64,000 nucleotides of DNA from Bradyrhizobium murdochi (GCF_000472965.1 NZ_AXAU01000014.1:6314-70313), one strand, 5' to 3'. Counted from the stretch's first letter, positions 16,435 through 26,422 are shown. The notes: generated by a model not told the origin, from the sequence alone. Numbers and translations: made by a program.

Positions 16435-18654
16435 ATGAATGCACATCTTCCACAAGTGTGCCCCCCTTCGCGCTCCACGGTACTCACGTTTCTTTGTCTA
16501 CTCCTCACCGGATGCGCAGGCTCGACGGCTGAGCGCAGCGTTCTACTGAACCCGCCGAGCGGCATTCGGAAGGTGTCCGAACCTACATACTCGGAGAGCG
16601 CATCGCTCGCGGGGGGCTTTGAAGTGTTGACCCAGCCATCCGCCCCGCCTGCCGAAACCTCGGAGCGTCGGCTACCGGTCACCACCAATAGCACGCGCGT
16701 CAGTCTGGACTATGTCAATGCTGATATTCGGCGGGTCGTGAATGACGTCGTCGGCAATATCTTGGCCATGCCCGTTGTGATCGATTCAGGCGTAGAGGGA
16801 AAGATAACGCTCCGGACTTCCGGCAAGGTTCCGGCGAGTGATGTTCCGCGGCTTCTGGACGAAGTGCTGGGAAAGTCTGGTTACGGAATGGCGGCAGGTG
16901 ACCGGGGAGTCAGGGTGGCGCGCCTGGCTGATCTCGCCGACGGAGGGCGCGGCGATGTTAAGGTAATTCCCGTTCGTTATGTCGACCCAGTCGAGGTCAT
17001 CAAGGTCATCCGACCAAACGTCGAGGAAAACGTTCATTTGGCGCCCGCCCCCGGACAACGAGGCATTGCGATCAGCGGCCCGCCCGATGGCGTCAGTTCC
17101 GCGCGTGAACTCATAGCCTTGTTGGACATCGATAGCATGCTCCACAAGTCCTTTGCACTGTATACCCTGGCTCAGGCAAGTCCCGCCGCAATCGAGAAAG
17201 ACCTCAATTTTCTATTCAATCAGAATGCTCAGGGTCCGACGCGAGTCCGGTTTGCATCACTGGAGCGGTTGAACGGCATTCTTGTAGTTGCCGACGACCC
17301 TGCGGCGCTCCAGCACGCGCGTGAGACAATCGAGAAGCTGGACAGAACGTCGAAGGCAGCAGCAAACGTTCAAGTGCGGCCTCTGAAGCACCGAAGGGCG
17401 ACGGAAGTGGCTCAGGTGCTGGCGCAAATCTTCGGCGCTGACCCGAGCGTTGCACCAGCGCCCGCACAGTCCGATGGAGAGTCCGGCAAGGTGCCGGTGG
17501 CAAGCCTGGCCAGTCGATCAGACCTTCTTCCCAACCCGTCCAGCCCGTCGAACGCAGACTCCGACTCGAACACGCAGACGGTGCAAGCAAAGCACGAAGC
17601 GGTAGTGGTCCCGGCCAGTCTCGGTTTATCGGCGCCGGTGCGGATCCAGGCGGATCGCAGCCAGAACGCGCTTGTTATTCTGGCGGCACCGCACGATGCC
17701 AAGATCATCGATGCCGCGATCCGTCGTCTTGATGTCAAGCCTCGTCAGGTTCTCATCCAGGCAATTGTCGCGGAGGTCCGGCTAAACGACGGCCTGGGGT
17801 ACGGGGTGGACTATCTTTTGTCCTCTCGTGGCCTGGGTGCCGTTCCAAAAGGTGGCTTGTCCTATGTGTTTCCCGGGACAAGTGCCAACGTTGTGCTGCA
17901 TGCGCTGAGCGAGGTGGCGGACGTCAAGGTTGTATCCGCGCCACGCATTCTCGCGGTCGACAATCAGCCGGCGACGATCCAGGTCGGCGAGCAGGTCCCA
18001 ATCTTGTCCCGATCATCCCAATCTCCGGCAAGCGAGAACTCGCCGATCATCAGCAACGTCGAACTGCGTGACACAGGAGTAATTTTGGCTGTTACGCCGA
18101 GAATAGGCGCCGGCGGTAGTGTCACACTCGACACTTTTCAGGAGGTTAGTACCGCCAACAAGAACAAGCTCACCAGCATCCAGTCTCCTGTGATTTCGCT
18201 ACGCCGCCTGCAGAGCACCGTATCCACACGAAACGGGGATACGATAGCGATTGGTGGGTTGATGCAGGATAGTACCTCTCGGGCCGATTCTGGGCTGCCT
18301 TTGCTGATGAACATTCCGCTTCTGGGAGCGGCATTCCGGCGTACTGAACAAACCAAAGAGCGAACTGAGCTCCTGGTGTTACTCAATCCTCTGGTGCTTC
18401 AAGGTGACGCAGAGGCACGAGCCCTAACCGACGAGTTGCGGGCGAAGTTCGAATCGCTGGCGCCCGAGCTCGGCCGCCAGCTCACGCCCGGACCGCAACC
18501 AGAGGCTGCCTCACCAAAGCGCGAACAAGCTGCGAAGGTTCGGCGAGAGCTGGCAATCCCGGCCGTCACCGGCTCAATTTCGGTACCCAGAACCTTTCCT
18601 GAGCCCCTGGTATCTCCCCTGCTCGATGGCAATATGCGAGGCGCACTCGATTGA
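16435..18654 (+). CDS. sctC: outer-membrane secretin SctC, GspD-like lipoprotein
   Basis: A 739-residue secretin. A lipoprotein signal peptide ends in LLLTGC (lipid Cys 27). After a linker come N-domains: VNADIRRVVNDVVGNILAMPVVIDSGVEGKITL (N0/N1-like, with a GspD feel), VKVIPVRYVDPVEVIKVIRPNV, and VRPLKHRRATEVAQVLAQIFG with an inserted Ser/Asp-rich stretch. The secretin channel starts around residue 430 (QVLIQAIVAEVRLNDGLGYGVD) and includes VKVVSAPRILAVDNQPATIQVGEQVPI and IPLLGAAFRRTEQTKERTELLVLLNPLVL. It is a single gene, unlike the split rhcC1/rhcC2 of Rhc systems. It is the only gene of the island read rightward. No gsp genes are near, so it should serve the type III system. Confidence 0.85.
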   Translation: MNAHLPQVCPPSRSTVLTFLCLLLTGCAGSTAERSVLLNPPSGIRKVSEPTYSESASLAGGFEVLTQPSAPPAETSERRLPVTTNSTRVSLDYVNADIRRVVNDVVGNILAMPVVIDSGVEGKITLRTSGKVPASDVPRLLDEVLGKSGYGMAAGDRGVRVARLADLADGGRGDVKVIPVRYVDPVEVIKVIRPNVEENVHLAPAPGQRGIAISGPPDGVSSARELIALLDIDSMLHKSFALYTLAQASPAAIEKDLNFLFNQNAQGPTRVRFASLERLNGILVVADDPAALQHARETIEKLDRTSKAAANVQVRPLKHRRATEVAQVLAQIFGADPSVAPAPAQSDGESGKVPVASLASRSDLLPNPSSPSNADSDSNTQTVQAKHEAVVVPASLGLSAPVRIQADRSQNALVILAAPHDAKIIDAAIRRLDVKPRQVLIQAIVAEVRLNDGLGYGVDYLLSSRGLGAVPKGGLSYVFPGTSANVVLHALSEVADVKVVSAPRILAVDNQPATIQVGEQVPILSRSSQSPASENSPIISNVELRDTGVILAVTPRIGAGGSVTLDTFQEVSTANKNKLTSIQSPVISLRRLQSTVSTRNGDTIAIGGLMQDSTSRADSGLPLLMNIPLLGAAFRRTEQTKERTELLVLLNPLVLQGDAEARALTDELRAKFESLAPELGRQLTPGPQPEAASPKREQAAKVRRELAIPAVTGSISVPRTFPEPLVSPLLDGNMRGALD

Positions 18655-19132
18655 TAGTTGGCGCGAAGCAGTCTCCCGATCGGAACGCTGTGCTTGATCA
18701 GAGTACGTATCCAGTGACGACTAGAAGGTTGCTGTCGATCGGCGCAAGACCGTCATCGGCGTAGCCGGTCAGACAGTCCCATGGATTGCCGGCACCGGCG
18801 ATGACTCGCCGCTCGGCTTCCGGGCAGCAGGTCCGATGGCTGCTCGTCGGGCTTTTCCTTGAACGCGGGCCGCGGCAGGCGAGCTACACTGTAGTCGCAA
18901 TCGCAACTTGTATCGACGAACATTTCGCCCCTCGGCGATCTAGCGCCAGTGAAACCTCAGTCCAACCAGCAAGATCCCAGGTTGCAGCTAGGCTTCGACT
19001 ATTTGCTGGCCGGATCGCGGAGCGACGGCCGTTCGGCAACACGCTGGCGTTTGAAGTCTCAGAGTCAGTCTGATGATGGACGAATTCCACTTCGGGCCGG
19101 GGTTCACACTGGTTGTACCCTCGAGGCTCCCG
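18655..19132. other. stretch between convergent sctC and the LysR gene
   Basis: About 480 bases with only shadow frames. Both flanking genes end here, so terminators are expected, but no strong hairpin with a T-run was picked out. Confidence 0.5.
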
Positions 19133-20071
19133 TTATAGCAATGAGCCTTCCTTCTCTTTGCTGTCTTTTCGAAGCGCAAGGTCCACATGGGTTGCCAGGA
19201 GGTCACCTACCGCCTGTGCGGCGAACGGCAGCGGAGTATTGCCGGAAGAGATCAGGCATGCCGTCACATGGATCGGCGGATCTATCGAGATCAGCCTCAG
19301 ACGGCCATGTCCCGGTATATCAGAGAAGACGACCCTCGGAACGATCACATTGCCGATGCCTGCATTGACCAGGGAGAGTGCACTGGCGAACGTGTCGACT
19401 TCCGCGATGCAATTGGGAGTCAAGCCGACCCCTTGGAACGCGCGGTCCAACGCGCTGCGAACTGTGTTGGGCCGTGTCGGCAGCACAAGAGGAAGGTGAG
19501 CCAGCCGCTCGAGCGAAATGGTACGCGTGACGTCTTCGGCAAACAGAGGTCCAACCAGCGATAGTGGCTGATGAAAAAGCGGCTGCCGGGATAAGCCCTG
19601 GATAGGCTCATCTTCCAGAAGGAAGCAGAGATCGAGCGCACGGGATGCAATAAGCGATCTCATGCGCAGAACGTCACCTGCAAACAGACGGAGATGCACT
19701 TTCGGCAGAATCACCCGGCAGGCTTCCAAAAAGTCGCAAGCCCAGCACACCGCAAATCCCGATGACATACCAAGCCTTACCAGTCCTTCCGGTTCTCCCG
19801 CCACCGACCGGACGACGTGGCCCAGCTGCTCCACCTGCCCAATGATCGATGCCGCCTCACGATAGAAGATTTCGCCCGCGGCAGTTGGACGAATGCCGCG
19901 TTGACTGCGCTGGAGCAGTTCGACGCCAAGCTCAGCTTCAAGGGCAGTCATTTGCTGGCTGAGGGCAGGCTGCGCCACGTGCAGCATGCCTGCCGCCCCG
20001 GTAAAGCTACCAGCATCCACGATGCCCAGGAAATAGCGGAGATGACGAAGTTGCAGGAAGTTAGGTGACAT
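19133..20071 (-). CDS. LysR-family transcriptional regulator
   Basis: About 312 residues from the ATG at 20071 (the frame is also open from 20107). The N terminus is a standard LysR helix-turn-helix: LRHLRYFLGIVDAGSFTGAAGMLHVAQPALSQQMTALEAELGVELLQRS. The rest is a periplasmic-binding-like effector domain. It lies between the secretin and the needle gene, co-oriented with sctF and 75-110 bases after it, so it may be cotranscribed with or regulate the island. As no tts boxes precede the sct operons, it is the best candidate regulator seen in the window. The inducer is unknown. Confidence 0.88.
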   Translation of the reverse strand: MSPNFLQLRHLRYFLGIVDAGSFTGAAGMLHVAQPALSQQMTALEAELGVELLQRSQRGIRPTAAGEIFYREAASIIGQVEQLGHVVRSVAGEPEGLVRLGMSSGFAVCWACDFLEACRVILPKVHLRLFAGDVLRMRSLIASRALDLCFLLEDEPIQGLSRQPLFHQPLSLVGPLFAEDVTRTISLERLAHLPLVLPTRPNTVRSALDRAFQGVGLTPNCIAEVDTFASALSLVNAGIGNVIVPRVVFSDIPGHGRLRLISIDPPIHVTACLISSGNTPLPFAAQAVGDLLATHVDLALRKDSKEKEGSLL

Positions 20072-20181
20072 CAGTCGTGTTCGATTTCGCTCGGTCGATT
20101 CAGGCATGATCAGGATATGCAGACTCGCCCATCAGCCCGGATAGCGTGCCGGCACCGAACGACCACACCTACCGATGAAGA

Positions 20182-20412
20182 TCAGGCAATATTCCGGATG
20201 ATACCATTGAGTGCGTCGTGAACCGCCTTGATGATGGTGGAGTTCAAGTTCAACAGTGTCGTGTGCTTGGTCATTGAGAGCTGAAAGCGAATCAGATCCA
20301 TGGTGTCGTCCGGGTCCATGGTTGCCATACGTTCTCTCACATTGCGTTCCGATTGGACGACGGATTGCCCAATCGAGCTGGTTATACTGCCGAAATGCAT
20401 TTCACCTCTCAT
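20182..20412 (-). CDS. sctF: type III needle protein SctF (SsaG/EscF-like)
   Basis: 76 residues from the ATG at 20412, or 72 from a second ATG at 20400, which equals the length of SsaG and EscF. The C-terminal helix LIRFQLSMTKHTTLLNLNSTIIKAVHDALNGIIRNI follows the needle pattern (polar helix, short turn, long helix ending in IKxxxDxLxGIIxxI), close to SsaG. It is secreted and polymerises into the needle. It sits just behind a YscE-like gene, the partner that keeps the needle subunit monomeric. Confidence 0.78.
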   Translation of the reverse strand: MRGEMHFGSITSSIGQSVVQSERNVRERMATMDPDDTMDLIRFQLSMTKHTTLLNLNSTIIKAVHDALNGIIRNIA

Positions 20413-20415
20413 TAC

Positions 20416-20667
20416 TCAGCGGACTATTTCGCGGTGATGCTGTACCCATGTAGCATCAACGACTTCGGTCGCGCAATCTATTGCCTCGAGCAGCGCCTGC
20501 AGTGCTTCAAACTGCCGCGTCGTGACGCCGCTATCAATGTAACGTTTTAGAGACTGCCTCCAGTTCTGGAGGTCTTCATTGATGACGGCTCTGCTGGAGC
20601 CATCAACATCATTTAGCAGCTGCTTTTCCAGCTCAAGCACGATGGATTCCTCTTCACCGTTGATCAT
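20416..20667 (-). CDS. YscE/SsaE-like needle co-chaperone
   Basis: An 83-residue acidic helical protein between sctD and sctF. The text LELEKQLLNDV, LQNWRQSLKRYIDSGVTTRQFEALQALLEAIDCATEVVDATW has the two-helix hairpin layout of YscE and SsaE. It would pair with the SctG protein encoded at 28921-29361 to hold SctF before secretion. The start overlaps sctD by 14 bases, showing coupling. Such small chaperones are poorly conserved, so the call leans on size, helix pattern and neighbours. Confidence 0.6.
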   Translation of the reverse strand: MINGEEESIVLELEKQLLNDVDGSSRAVINEDLQNWRQSLKRYIDSGVTTRQFEALQALLEAIDCATEVVDATWVQHHREIVR

Positions 20668-22033
20668 CCTCGGTTAACCACTCTGGGTTCTCTCGATAGA
20701 GCATGCGAAGGTTCGATTCTCCGACACGCACGATAAGCCCGTCGCGGTTAATGGCCGCAATCTTGCCGATGTGATCGATGCTGTCGCCAACTTTCAACTG
20801 GGCTCCGTTCTCAACCACGACGAAAGGTGTGCGGCCCAGGTGCACCCCTCGCACCGCGGGCAATACCATCAACTCGCACCGCGACTCGAGTCGGATATAG
20901 GGCCTGAATCTTTCCTCGAACCGAGCGGCAACGTCCTTCCACTCATCGTATGTCGCCAAGGCCAGCGCTCCGGACACGGATACGACATCGGGCCTTACGG
21001 TGATGCGGATGGACCGGCGGAGCTCGGCGGACGCCGCCCTCAGCAAAAAAGCGCGTGCGCGATCTGGTGTTGCCACTTCATCATTGGTTTTGTAGATGCC
21101 CGGGATGTCCTGCTGGAGACGACGAAGGGCCGCTTCTACTTTAGCATCGCTCCGACCGTAACCTATCACTGTGAGTTCGCCTGCAGCTTCTACGCGAACG
21201 CGACCGACGATATCAAAAGCGTGTAAGATCGTAGCTGCGAGGTCGATCAGCCTTGCGTCAGATAATTTGGCAGTAGCCGGTCGCTTTGCTGTGAGGTCAG
21301 CCGCAAGCCTGGGGTCTTGCCAGCCAGACTGGGTCCTGTTGGTATTCTCTCCAGGCTCCAGTTCGATCGCCAGCCTGCCGGCAGTCGATTGGATATTGAC
21401 GTCGGGTGCAATGTCCGACCGATGAGGATCGGCCGTCTGCGGCTCGATCGGCTGGGTGCCCGGAGGGTTAAAAAAAGACCGGGAGTGAAGCCGCTCCATC
21501 CCTGCCCAAGCGCCACATATTATCATCAGGAGGCCACAAACCACCGCCGCCAACCGCAATCGCCACAGTATCCAGCCCACGGCGAGACGCGTTCGCCAGC
21601 TGCCCAAAGTCGATGACTCTGTCGCATCCGAAGCGGCCCTGCTTGCATCCACCCCCCGGCGCTCGGGTACGGTATGCTCCTCGGGAAAGTCGAGCCCGAC
21701 GGGACCGAGGCTAAAGATTGTGCGGCCAACACGAACCGGCGTGAACGGATCAAGGATAGTCGGATTGTTGGGAGTGCACTCCCTACCGTTGATCAGCACG
21801 CCCGGTGCGAACGCAGTGATCTGGATTTTCCCTGACTCGTTAACAATGCGAATATGCGAACCGACCAGTTCCGGATCGCCGAAGGTGAGGTCATCCGTAT
21901 CATGGCTACCGATGAGCCACGTTCCCTCGTCCAGCCATGTCTCCGCGCCCAGGTTTGGCCCGGACAGCACGCGCAAAGTGAGCTTGGCCTGCTCATCGGT
22001 CACAACATTCTTTTCCGTTGGCATGTACATCAC
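20654..22033 (-). CDS. sctD: type III inner-membrane ring protein SctD
   Basis: A 459-residue protein. Residues about 15-105 form an FHA-like cytoplasmic domain (LTLRVLSGPNLGAETWLDEGTWLIGSHDTDDL, VGRTIFSLGPVGLDF). One membrane helix follows at about 155-175 (LRLAAVVCGLLMIICGAWAG), then a periplasmic part with ring-building repeats (GRVRVEAAGELTVIGYG, IRITVRPDVVSVSGAL). This is the SctD/EscD/SsaD plan. Starts at GTG 22033 (overlapping the sctV stop), ATG 22030 or ATG 22024 are all possible. It forms the outer of the two inner-membrane rings with SctJ. Confidence 0.88.
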   Translation of the reverse strand: MMYMPTEKNVVTDEQAKLTLRVLSGPNLGAETWLDEGTWLIGSHDTDDLTFGDPELVGSHIRIVNESGKIQITAFAPGVLINGRECTPNNPTILDPFTPVRVGRTIFSLGPVGLDFPEEHTVPERRGVDASRAASDATESSTLGSWRTRLAVGWILWRLRLAAVVCGLLMIICGAWAGMERLHSRSFFNPPGTQPIEPQTADPHRSDIAPDVNIQSTAGRLAIELEPGENTNRTQSGWQDPRLAADLTAKRPATAKLSDARLIDLAATILHAFDIVGRVRVEAAGELTVIGYGRSDAKVEAALRRLQQDIPGIYKTNDEVATPDRARAFLLRAASAELRRSIRITVRPDVVSVSGALALATYDEWKDVAARFEERFRPYIRLESRCELMVLPAVRGVHLGRTPFVVVENGAQLKVGDSIDHIGKIAAINRDGLIVRVGESNLRMLYRENPEWLTEDDQR

Positions 22034-24126
22034 TGCAGCGCAATTCGCGCCAAGGGCTGGACGGAGATGTCGGGAGTAAGCTCCTGATAGGAGAGCACCG
22101 GGAGCTCGTACAAATCGGCCTCGACAAGCTTGCGGACGTATCGACGGATATCGATCGAGGCGAGTAGCACGGGCTTGTATGGCAGCGATTCAAGGATGCC
22201 GGCGGCATCTTTTATCCTGCCAACGATCTGTTGCGTGGTCTGCGGATCGAGACCCAGATAGCTCCCCGCAGACGTCTGTCGAATTGACTTGCGTACAGTA
22301 TCTTCCACCTCCGCCGTCAAAATGTAGGCCGGCAACAGATTCGTACCGGCACAATGCTGAAAGCAGATCTGCCTCTTGAGCGCGCCACGCACATACTCGG
22401 TCAGCAGGACTGTATCCTTCTCGTTTTGTCCCCACTGGATCAATGTGTTGAGGATAGCGCGCATGTTTCGCAGCGAAACCTGCTCCGAAACGAGCCGTTT
22501 GAGCACCTCGGCGATCCTTTGCAGAGGGACCAGGCGCAACGCCTCCTTCACGAGCTCTGGAAAGGATCCCTCCGCCTCCTTCAAAAGCGCTTTCGTTTCC
22601 TGAATACCGATGAACTCATCGGCGTGCCGACGCACGATTAGACCAACATGGCAGGAGAGAATCTGGGCTGTTTCCAGATACGGGATGCCCGCCGCTCGCA
22701 GCGACTCGAGATGTGCGACATCAACCCAGACGGTCTTGATCTGAGGCAAGAAGGATGGCTCTTCCACGACACATGGAATGTCCACCATTTCGAGGCCCTC
22801 GGGAGTATCACGCGCCAGGATGTGTTGAGGCCGCAATCGTCCCGATCCGTATGGAACTTCATTTAGCCTGATAATATATTCGCCCTTGTGACAATCCTCG
22901 TTTATTCGGACATTGATCGCTGGAACCGGCACACCAAGATCGAGCATCAGCGCCTGCCGCGTGGCCACCAACGCTTTATCAAGCACGTCCGGCTGGATCA
23001 TCGTGTGGATATCCCGATCAACATCGATCATCAGGGGCACAGTAAGCATGATGCCATTGCCGCCTGCCTTGTTTGCCTCAGAGGCCTCAATCGGATTCGT
23101 CGACAGCGCTCCCCCACTGAGTGGCTGGCCGTGCGAGTCAGTGCGCAATAGCTGGCCCCGACGCTGCAGCAGCCAGCCAGCCCCACCCACCGCTGCTGCC
23201 AAAACCATAAAAATCAATGTCGGGAAGCCGGGCACAAGGGAGAACAGGACGAGCATGAATGCGCCAACCATGAGTGCACGTGGTTGCGCACTCAGTTCGT
23301 CGCCGATTGCATTGCCGAGGTCTGCGCTGTTGTCTTCGGAGCTTACTCTCGTGACAATGAATCCTGCCGTGATCGAGGTGAACAACGCCGGAATCTGACC
23401 GACGAGACCATCGCCAATGGTCAAGGTCGTATAGACTTCAAGCGCCTCCGAGAATCCCATTCCCTTTTGGAGTGAACCAATCGCGATCCCGCCAATGATG
23501 TTCACGATTATGCTGATCAGGCCTGCGATCGCGTCCCCTTTGAGGAACTTCATGGCGCCGTCCATGGCACCGTACAACTGACTTTCGCGCTCGATGGCAA
23601 CACGGCGCCTGCGTGCCTCTCGCATATCGATGCTGCCGGCCCGCAAGTCGCCATCGACGCTCATCTGCTTTCCCGGCATGGAATCCAGAGAAAAACGTGC
23701 AGCGACTTCGGCAACGCGCTCTGATCCTTTGGTGATGACGACAAATTGTACAATTGTCATGATCAAGAAGGTAACGGCGCCTACGACGAGATTACCAGCT
23801 ACGACAAAGTTACCGAAGGTCTTGATGATCTGGCCAGCTTCCGCGTGAAGCAGGATGGTGCGAGTTGCCGCAATACCGAGCGCCAGACGAAACAGCGTTG
23901 CCAGCAAAAGCACCGATGGAAATGAGACGAATGCGAGTGGCGATTTGATGTAGACCGCCACCATGAGCAGGAGGGCTGCAATTCCCAGATTGACCGCTTG
24001 CAGCACATCCATAAGCACTGATGGAAGCGGAATAATCATCATGAAAACGATCGTGATCAGCAACGTCACCAGAACAATGTCGTTACGGCCGGTCGCGATG
24101 GTCAGCAGTTTGTCGATTGACTTCAT
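22030..24126 (-). CDS. sctV: type III major export apparatus protein SctV
   Basis: A 698-residue FlhA-family protein. The N-terminal half has eight membrane helices and the FHIPEP-region signatures ARFSLDSMPGKQMSVDGDLRAGSID, then SQLYGAMDGAMKFLKGDAIAGLISIIVNIIGGIAIG, and GDGLVGQIPALFTSITAGFIVTR. The C-terminal cytoplasmic half has the nonamer-ring domain (VYGSGRLRPQHILARD, then VKEALRLVPLQRIAEVLKRLVSEQVSLRNMRAILNTLIQWG). It couples the proton-motive force to export. It leads the operon sctV-D-(yscE-like)-F. Confidence 0.97.
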   Translation of the reverse strand: MKSIDKLLTIATGRNDIVLVTLLITIVFMMIIPLPSVLMDVLQAVNLGIAALLLMVAVYIKSPLAFVSFPSVLLLATLFRLALGIAATRTILLHAEAGQIIKTFGNFVVAGNLVVGAVTFLIMTIVQFVVITKGSERVAEVAARFSLDSMPGKQMSVDGDLRAGSIDMREARRRRVAIERESQLYGAMDGAMKFLKGDAIAGLISIIVNIIGGIAIGSLQKGMGFSEALEVYTTLTIGDGLVGQIPALFTSITAGFIVTRVSSEDNSADLGNAIGDELSAQPRALMVGAFMLVLFSLVPGFPTLIFMVLAAAVGGAGWLLQRRGQLLRTDSHGQPLSGGALSTNPIEASEANKAGGNGIMLTVPLMIDVDRDIHTMIQPDVLDKALVATRQALMLDLGVPVPAINVRINEDCHKGEYIIRLNEVPYGSGRLRPQHILARDTPEGLEMVDIPCVVEEPSFLPQIKTVWVDVAHLESLRAAGIPYLETAQILSCHVGLIVRRHADEFIGIQETKALLKEAEGSFPELVKEALRLVPLQRIAEVLKRLVSEQVSLRNMRAILNTLIQWGQNEKDTVLLTEYVRGALKRQICFQHCAGTNLLPAYILTAEVEDTVRKSIRQTSAGSYLGLDPQTTQQIVGRIKDAAGILESLPYKPVLLASIDIRRYVRKLVEADLYELPVLSYQELTPDISVQPLARIALQ

Positions 24127-24539
24127 ATGATCGGCCTAGCGCGACTTGCCCCGTGAAATGCCAGTCCATAGCCAGAGGTGCGACACGCAGCTGACGATGG
24201 CTCGCTCCGGCCCTGAGGCAGACTGCCGGCCCGCCTTCAAACCCAGAGTAGCAAATTTGAACTCTCCGCGCCAATTAGCTGCGTTCAACGCCAACTCGCC
24301 CGGATCGCAACAGTGACTCTGATGTTTTTTCGATCGTCTGTCGGAAGCCCGCAGTCTTTGGCCTAGATGACAGGCACACGCGATCGTGCCAGCGGGACGG
24401 TCGGTCGAGCGTATCGCCATCAGCCTAACCGCACGATCTGCATCGACGTAAACCGCAGGATCCGATGCACCATGGATGAGATTGACCTACTAGACCCGCC
24501 ATATCCAACGTCGTATCGACGCTCGCCTGATCTCCTCCC
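24127..24539. other. intergenic region between sctO and sctV
   Basis: About 410 bases without a convincing frame. It should hold the promoter of sctV-D-F and possibly a terminator for sctG-O. No tts box is visible. Confidence 0.5.
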
Positions 24540-25049
24540 CTAGCCTTCGCATCCCCGACATTCTTCGAGATCCAAGGCCGATCCGGCTTGCGACGTGTTC
24601 ACAGCAGTCCTGTTCTCGCAAACCTGCTCCGGCCTCCTCACCGAGGCATCGCGCAAAGCGCGTGCCAGATGTTCGCACTTATCAAACTGCTTGGCTGTTT
24701 GACGTACGATGTTGCACACCTCATCGCGGGCCTGCCGGGCCCGATCGGCTTCCGCGATCGCCTTTTCAATGTCCTTTTCGAGCAGCTGATCGTGATCGTG
24801 CAGCGAGGTCATCCTTGCCTTCAGACCGACAAGAGCGCCGAGAGCGACGGTTTCTCCGATCACGGAATCGTACAGGGAAGCTTCAAGCCGAAGACGCTTT
24901 TGCCGCCAGGCGCGGTGATTTTTGGCGGCGATCTCCACGGCAGCGGCAGCGTTCTCAAGTGCCAGCTGTCGCGCCCGGAGAATATCTTGCTGACGATGAT
25001 GTCGCAATTTCCGTAGCTCCAGGAGACGGGGGACGGCGTCCGAGATCAT
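24540..25049 (-). CDS. sctO: type III stalk protein SctO
   Basis: About 169 residues, almost entirely one long alpha-helical hairpin: LLELRKLRHHRQQDILRARQLALENAAAAVEIAAKNHRAWRQKR and, after a short turn, LHDHDQLLEKDIEKAIAEADRARQARDEVCNIVRQTAKQFDK. This is the coiled-coil stalk of the SctO/FliJ family, which links the ATPase to the SctV ring. Its position directly after sctN is diagnostic. The ATG at 25049 overlaps the sctN stop by four bases; another ATG lies at 25058. Confidence 0.82.
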   Translation of the reverse strand: MISDAVPRLLELRKLRHHRQQDILRARQLALENAAAAVEIAAKNHRAWRQKRLRLEASLYDSVIGETVALGALVGLKARMTSLHDHDQLLEKDIEKAIAEADRARQARDEVCNIVRQTAKQFDKCEHLARALRDASVRRPEQVCENRTAVNTSQAGSALDLEECRGCEG

Positions 25050-26422
25050 CCCACGCATGCTTCAAGCTCCTGGAGCGTGACTTCGAAGTCCATCTGCTCA
25101 CTTGTCGATTGGCGCAGGAAGTTCTGTATTTGGTCCCTTCTGGCGATCGCCTCATCCGCGAGTTTGTCGGTTCCGTTCTTGTATTCACCCACGCGAATCA
25201 ACAGTTCGACCTCCTGGTATTTCGCCATCAGCTCACGCAGTCTCCGCGCCATGCTTTCATGCTGGGGAGCCACGATCATGCTCATGACGCGGCTGACGCT
25301 CGCAAGAATGTCGATGGCAGGATAGTGGTTCGACGTAGCCAGGGCACGTGAGAGCACAATGTGGCCATCAAGGATCGAGCGCGTTTCGTCGGCGATGGGT
25401 TCAGTCATGTCATCTCCCTCGACAAGCACGGTATAGAAGGCCGTGATCGACCCACGCGCATTGTTGCCCGCACGTTCCAAAAGTTGCGGCAGTGTTGCGA
25501 ACACGGATGGCGGGAAACCATGCCGGGTCGGTGGCTCACCCGCTACAAGGCCGATCTCCCTGTGCGCCCGCGCAAAACGCGTTAGCGAATCCATGAGAAG
25601 CAGCACGCGTTTGCCTTGATCGCGAAACCATTCAGCTATTGCAGTGGCCACATAGGCCGCCTTGGCGCGCTCCATGGCGGGTCGGTCGGACGTCGCGACA
25701 ACAAAAACCGCTTTGGTTCGTGATTGCGAGCCGAGCTGCGTAATGAACTCTTGCACCTCCCGTCCGCGCTCGCCGATAAGTGCTATCACCGCGACGTCAA
25801 CGTCAGCGCCCCGTATGATCATCGACAGCAGTGTACTTTTGCCGGCTCCTGCAGCGGCAAAGATACCGACGCGTTGCCCTTCCCCGCACGTCAGCAGGGC
25901 ATCGATCGCCCGTACACCGACCGGAAGAACCTGATCTATGCTACGCCGGGTTAGCGAATCCGGTGCGCTGCCATGAACCGGCACGTGGGCCTCTGTGATC
26001 ATGGGCCCATGAGTGGTTGCATCCAGCGGGCGGCCAAGGCCGTCAAGCACCCGACCTAGCAAGTTCCAGCCCGCCGGCACCAGCAGGGCCTTGCTCGTCG
26101 GAATCACCTCCGTGAGGGTAGAAAGTCCCCGCATTTCCCCGAGCGGCGTCAGAACGGCAACATCGCGCTGAACACCGACGACCTCAGCGGTCAGTTCACG
26201 GTCATTTTTGGGATCGTGGAGTTCGCACAAATCCCCGATACGCACGCCAGGAGCCGTCGCACGGATGATTGTTCCAACGACTTGAAGGACGCGACCACGG
26301 ACATTCATCGTCGGCGTTTGCTCAACCGCCCTGTTCGCGAGCCGGAAGAACCGATCGATGCTTTCATGCGAACATCCTACGGGATCTACCGCCGTTGACG
26401 GCTCGGCTGTCTCCGAGATCAC
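25046..26422 (-). CDS. sctN: type III secretion ATPase SctN
   Basis: 458 residues from a GTG at 26422 that overlaps the sctL stop (GTGA) and has GGAGGC upstream. The frame is open to 26521 but that part lies within sctL. The Walker A loop AAAGAGKST is at about 189-197, Walker B is LLLMDSLTRFARA around residue 278, and the catalytic region GERGREVQEF is present. The C terminus (LMAKYQEVELLIRVGEYKNGTD) is the usual F1-like helical domain. It unfolds substrates and releases chaperones at the cytoplasmic face. Confidence 0.97.
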   Translation of the reverse strand: MISETAEPSTAVDPVGCSHESIDRFFRLANRAVEQTPTMNVRGRVLQVVGTIIRATAPGVRIGDLCELHDPKNDRELTAEVVGVQRDVAVLTPLGEMRGLSTLTEVIPTSKALLVPAGWNLLGRVLDGLGRPLDATTHGPMITEAHVPVHGSAPDSLTRRSIDQVLPVGVRAIDALLTCGEGQRVGIFAAAGAGKSTLLSMIIRGADVDVAVIALIGERGREVQEFITQLGSQSRTKAVFVVATSDRPAMERAKAAYVATAIAEWFRDQGKRVLLLMDSLTRFARAHREIGLVAGEPPTRHGFPPSVFATLPQLLERAGNNARGSITAFYTVLVEGDDMTEPIADETRSILDGHIVLSRALATSNHYPAIDILASVSRVMSMIVAPQHESMARRLRELMAKYQEVELLIRVGEYKNGTDKLADEAIARRDQIQNFLRQSTSEQMDFEVTLQELEACVG

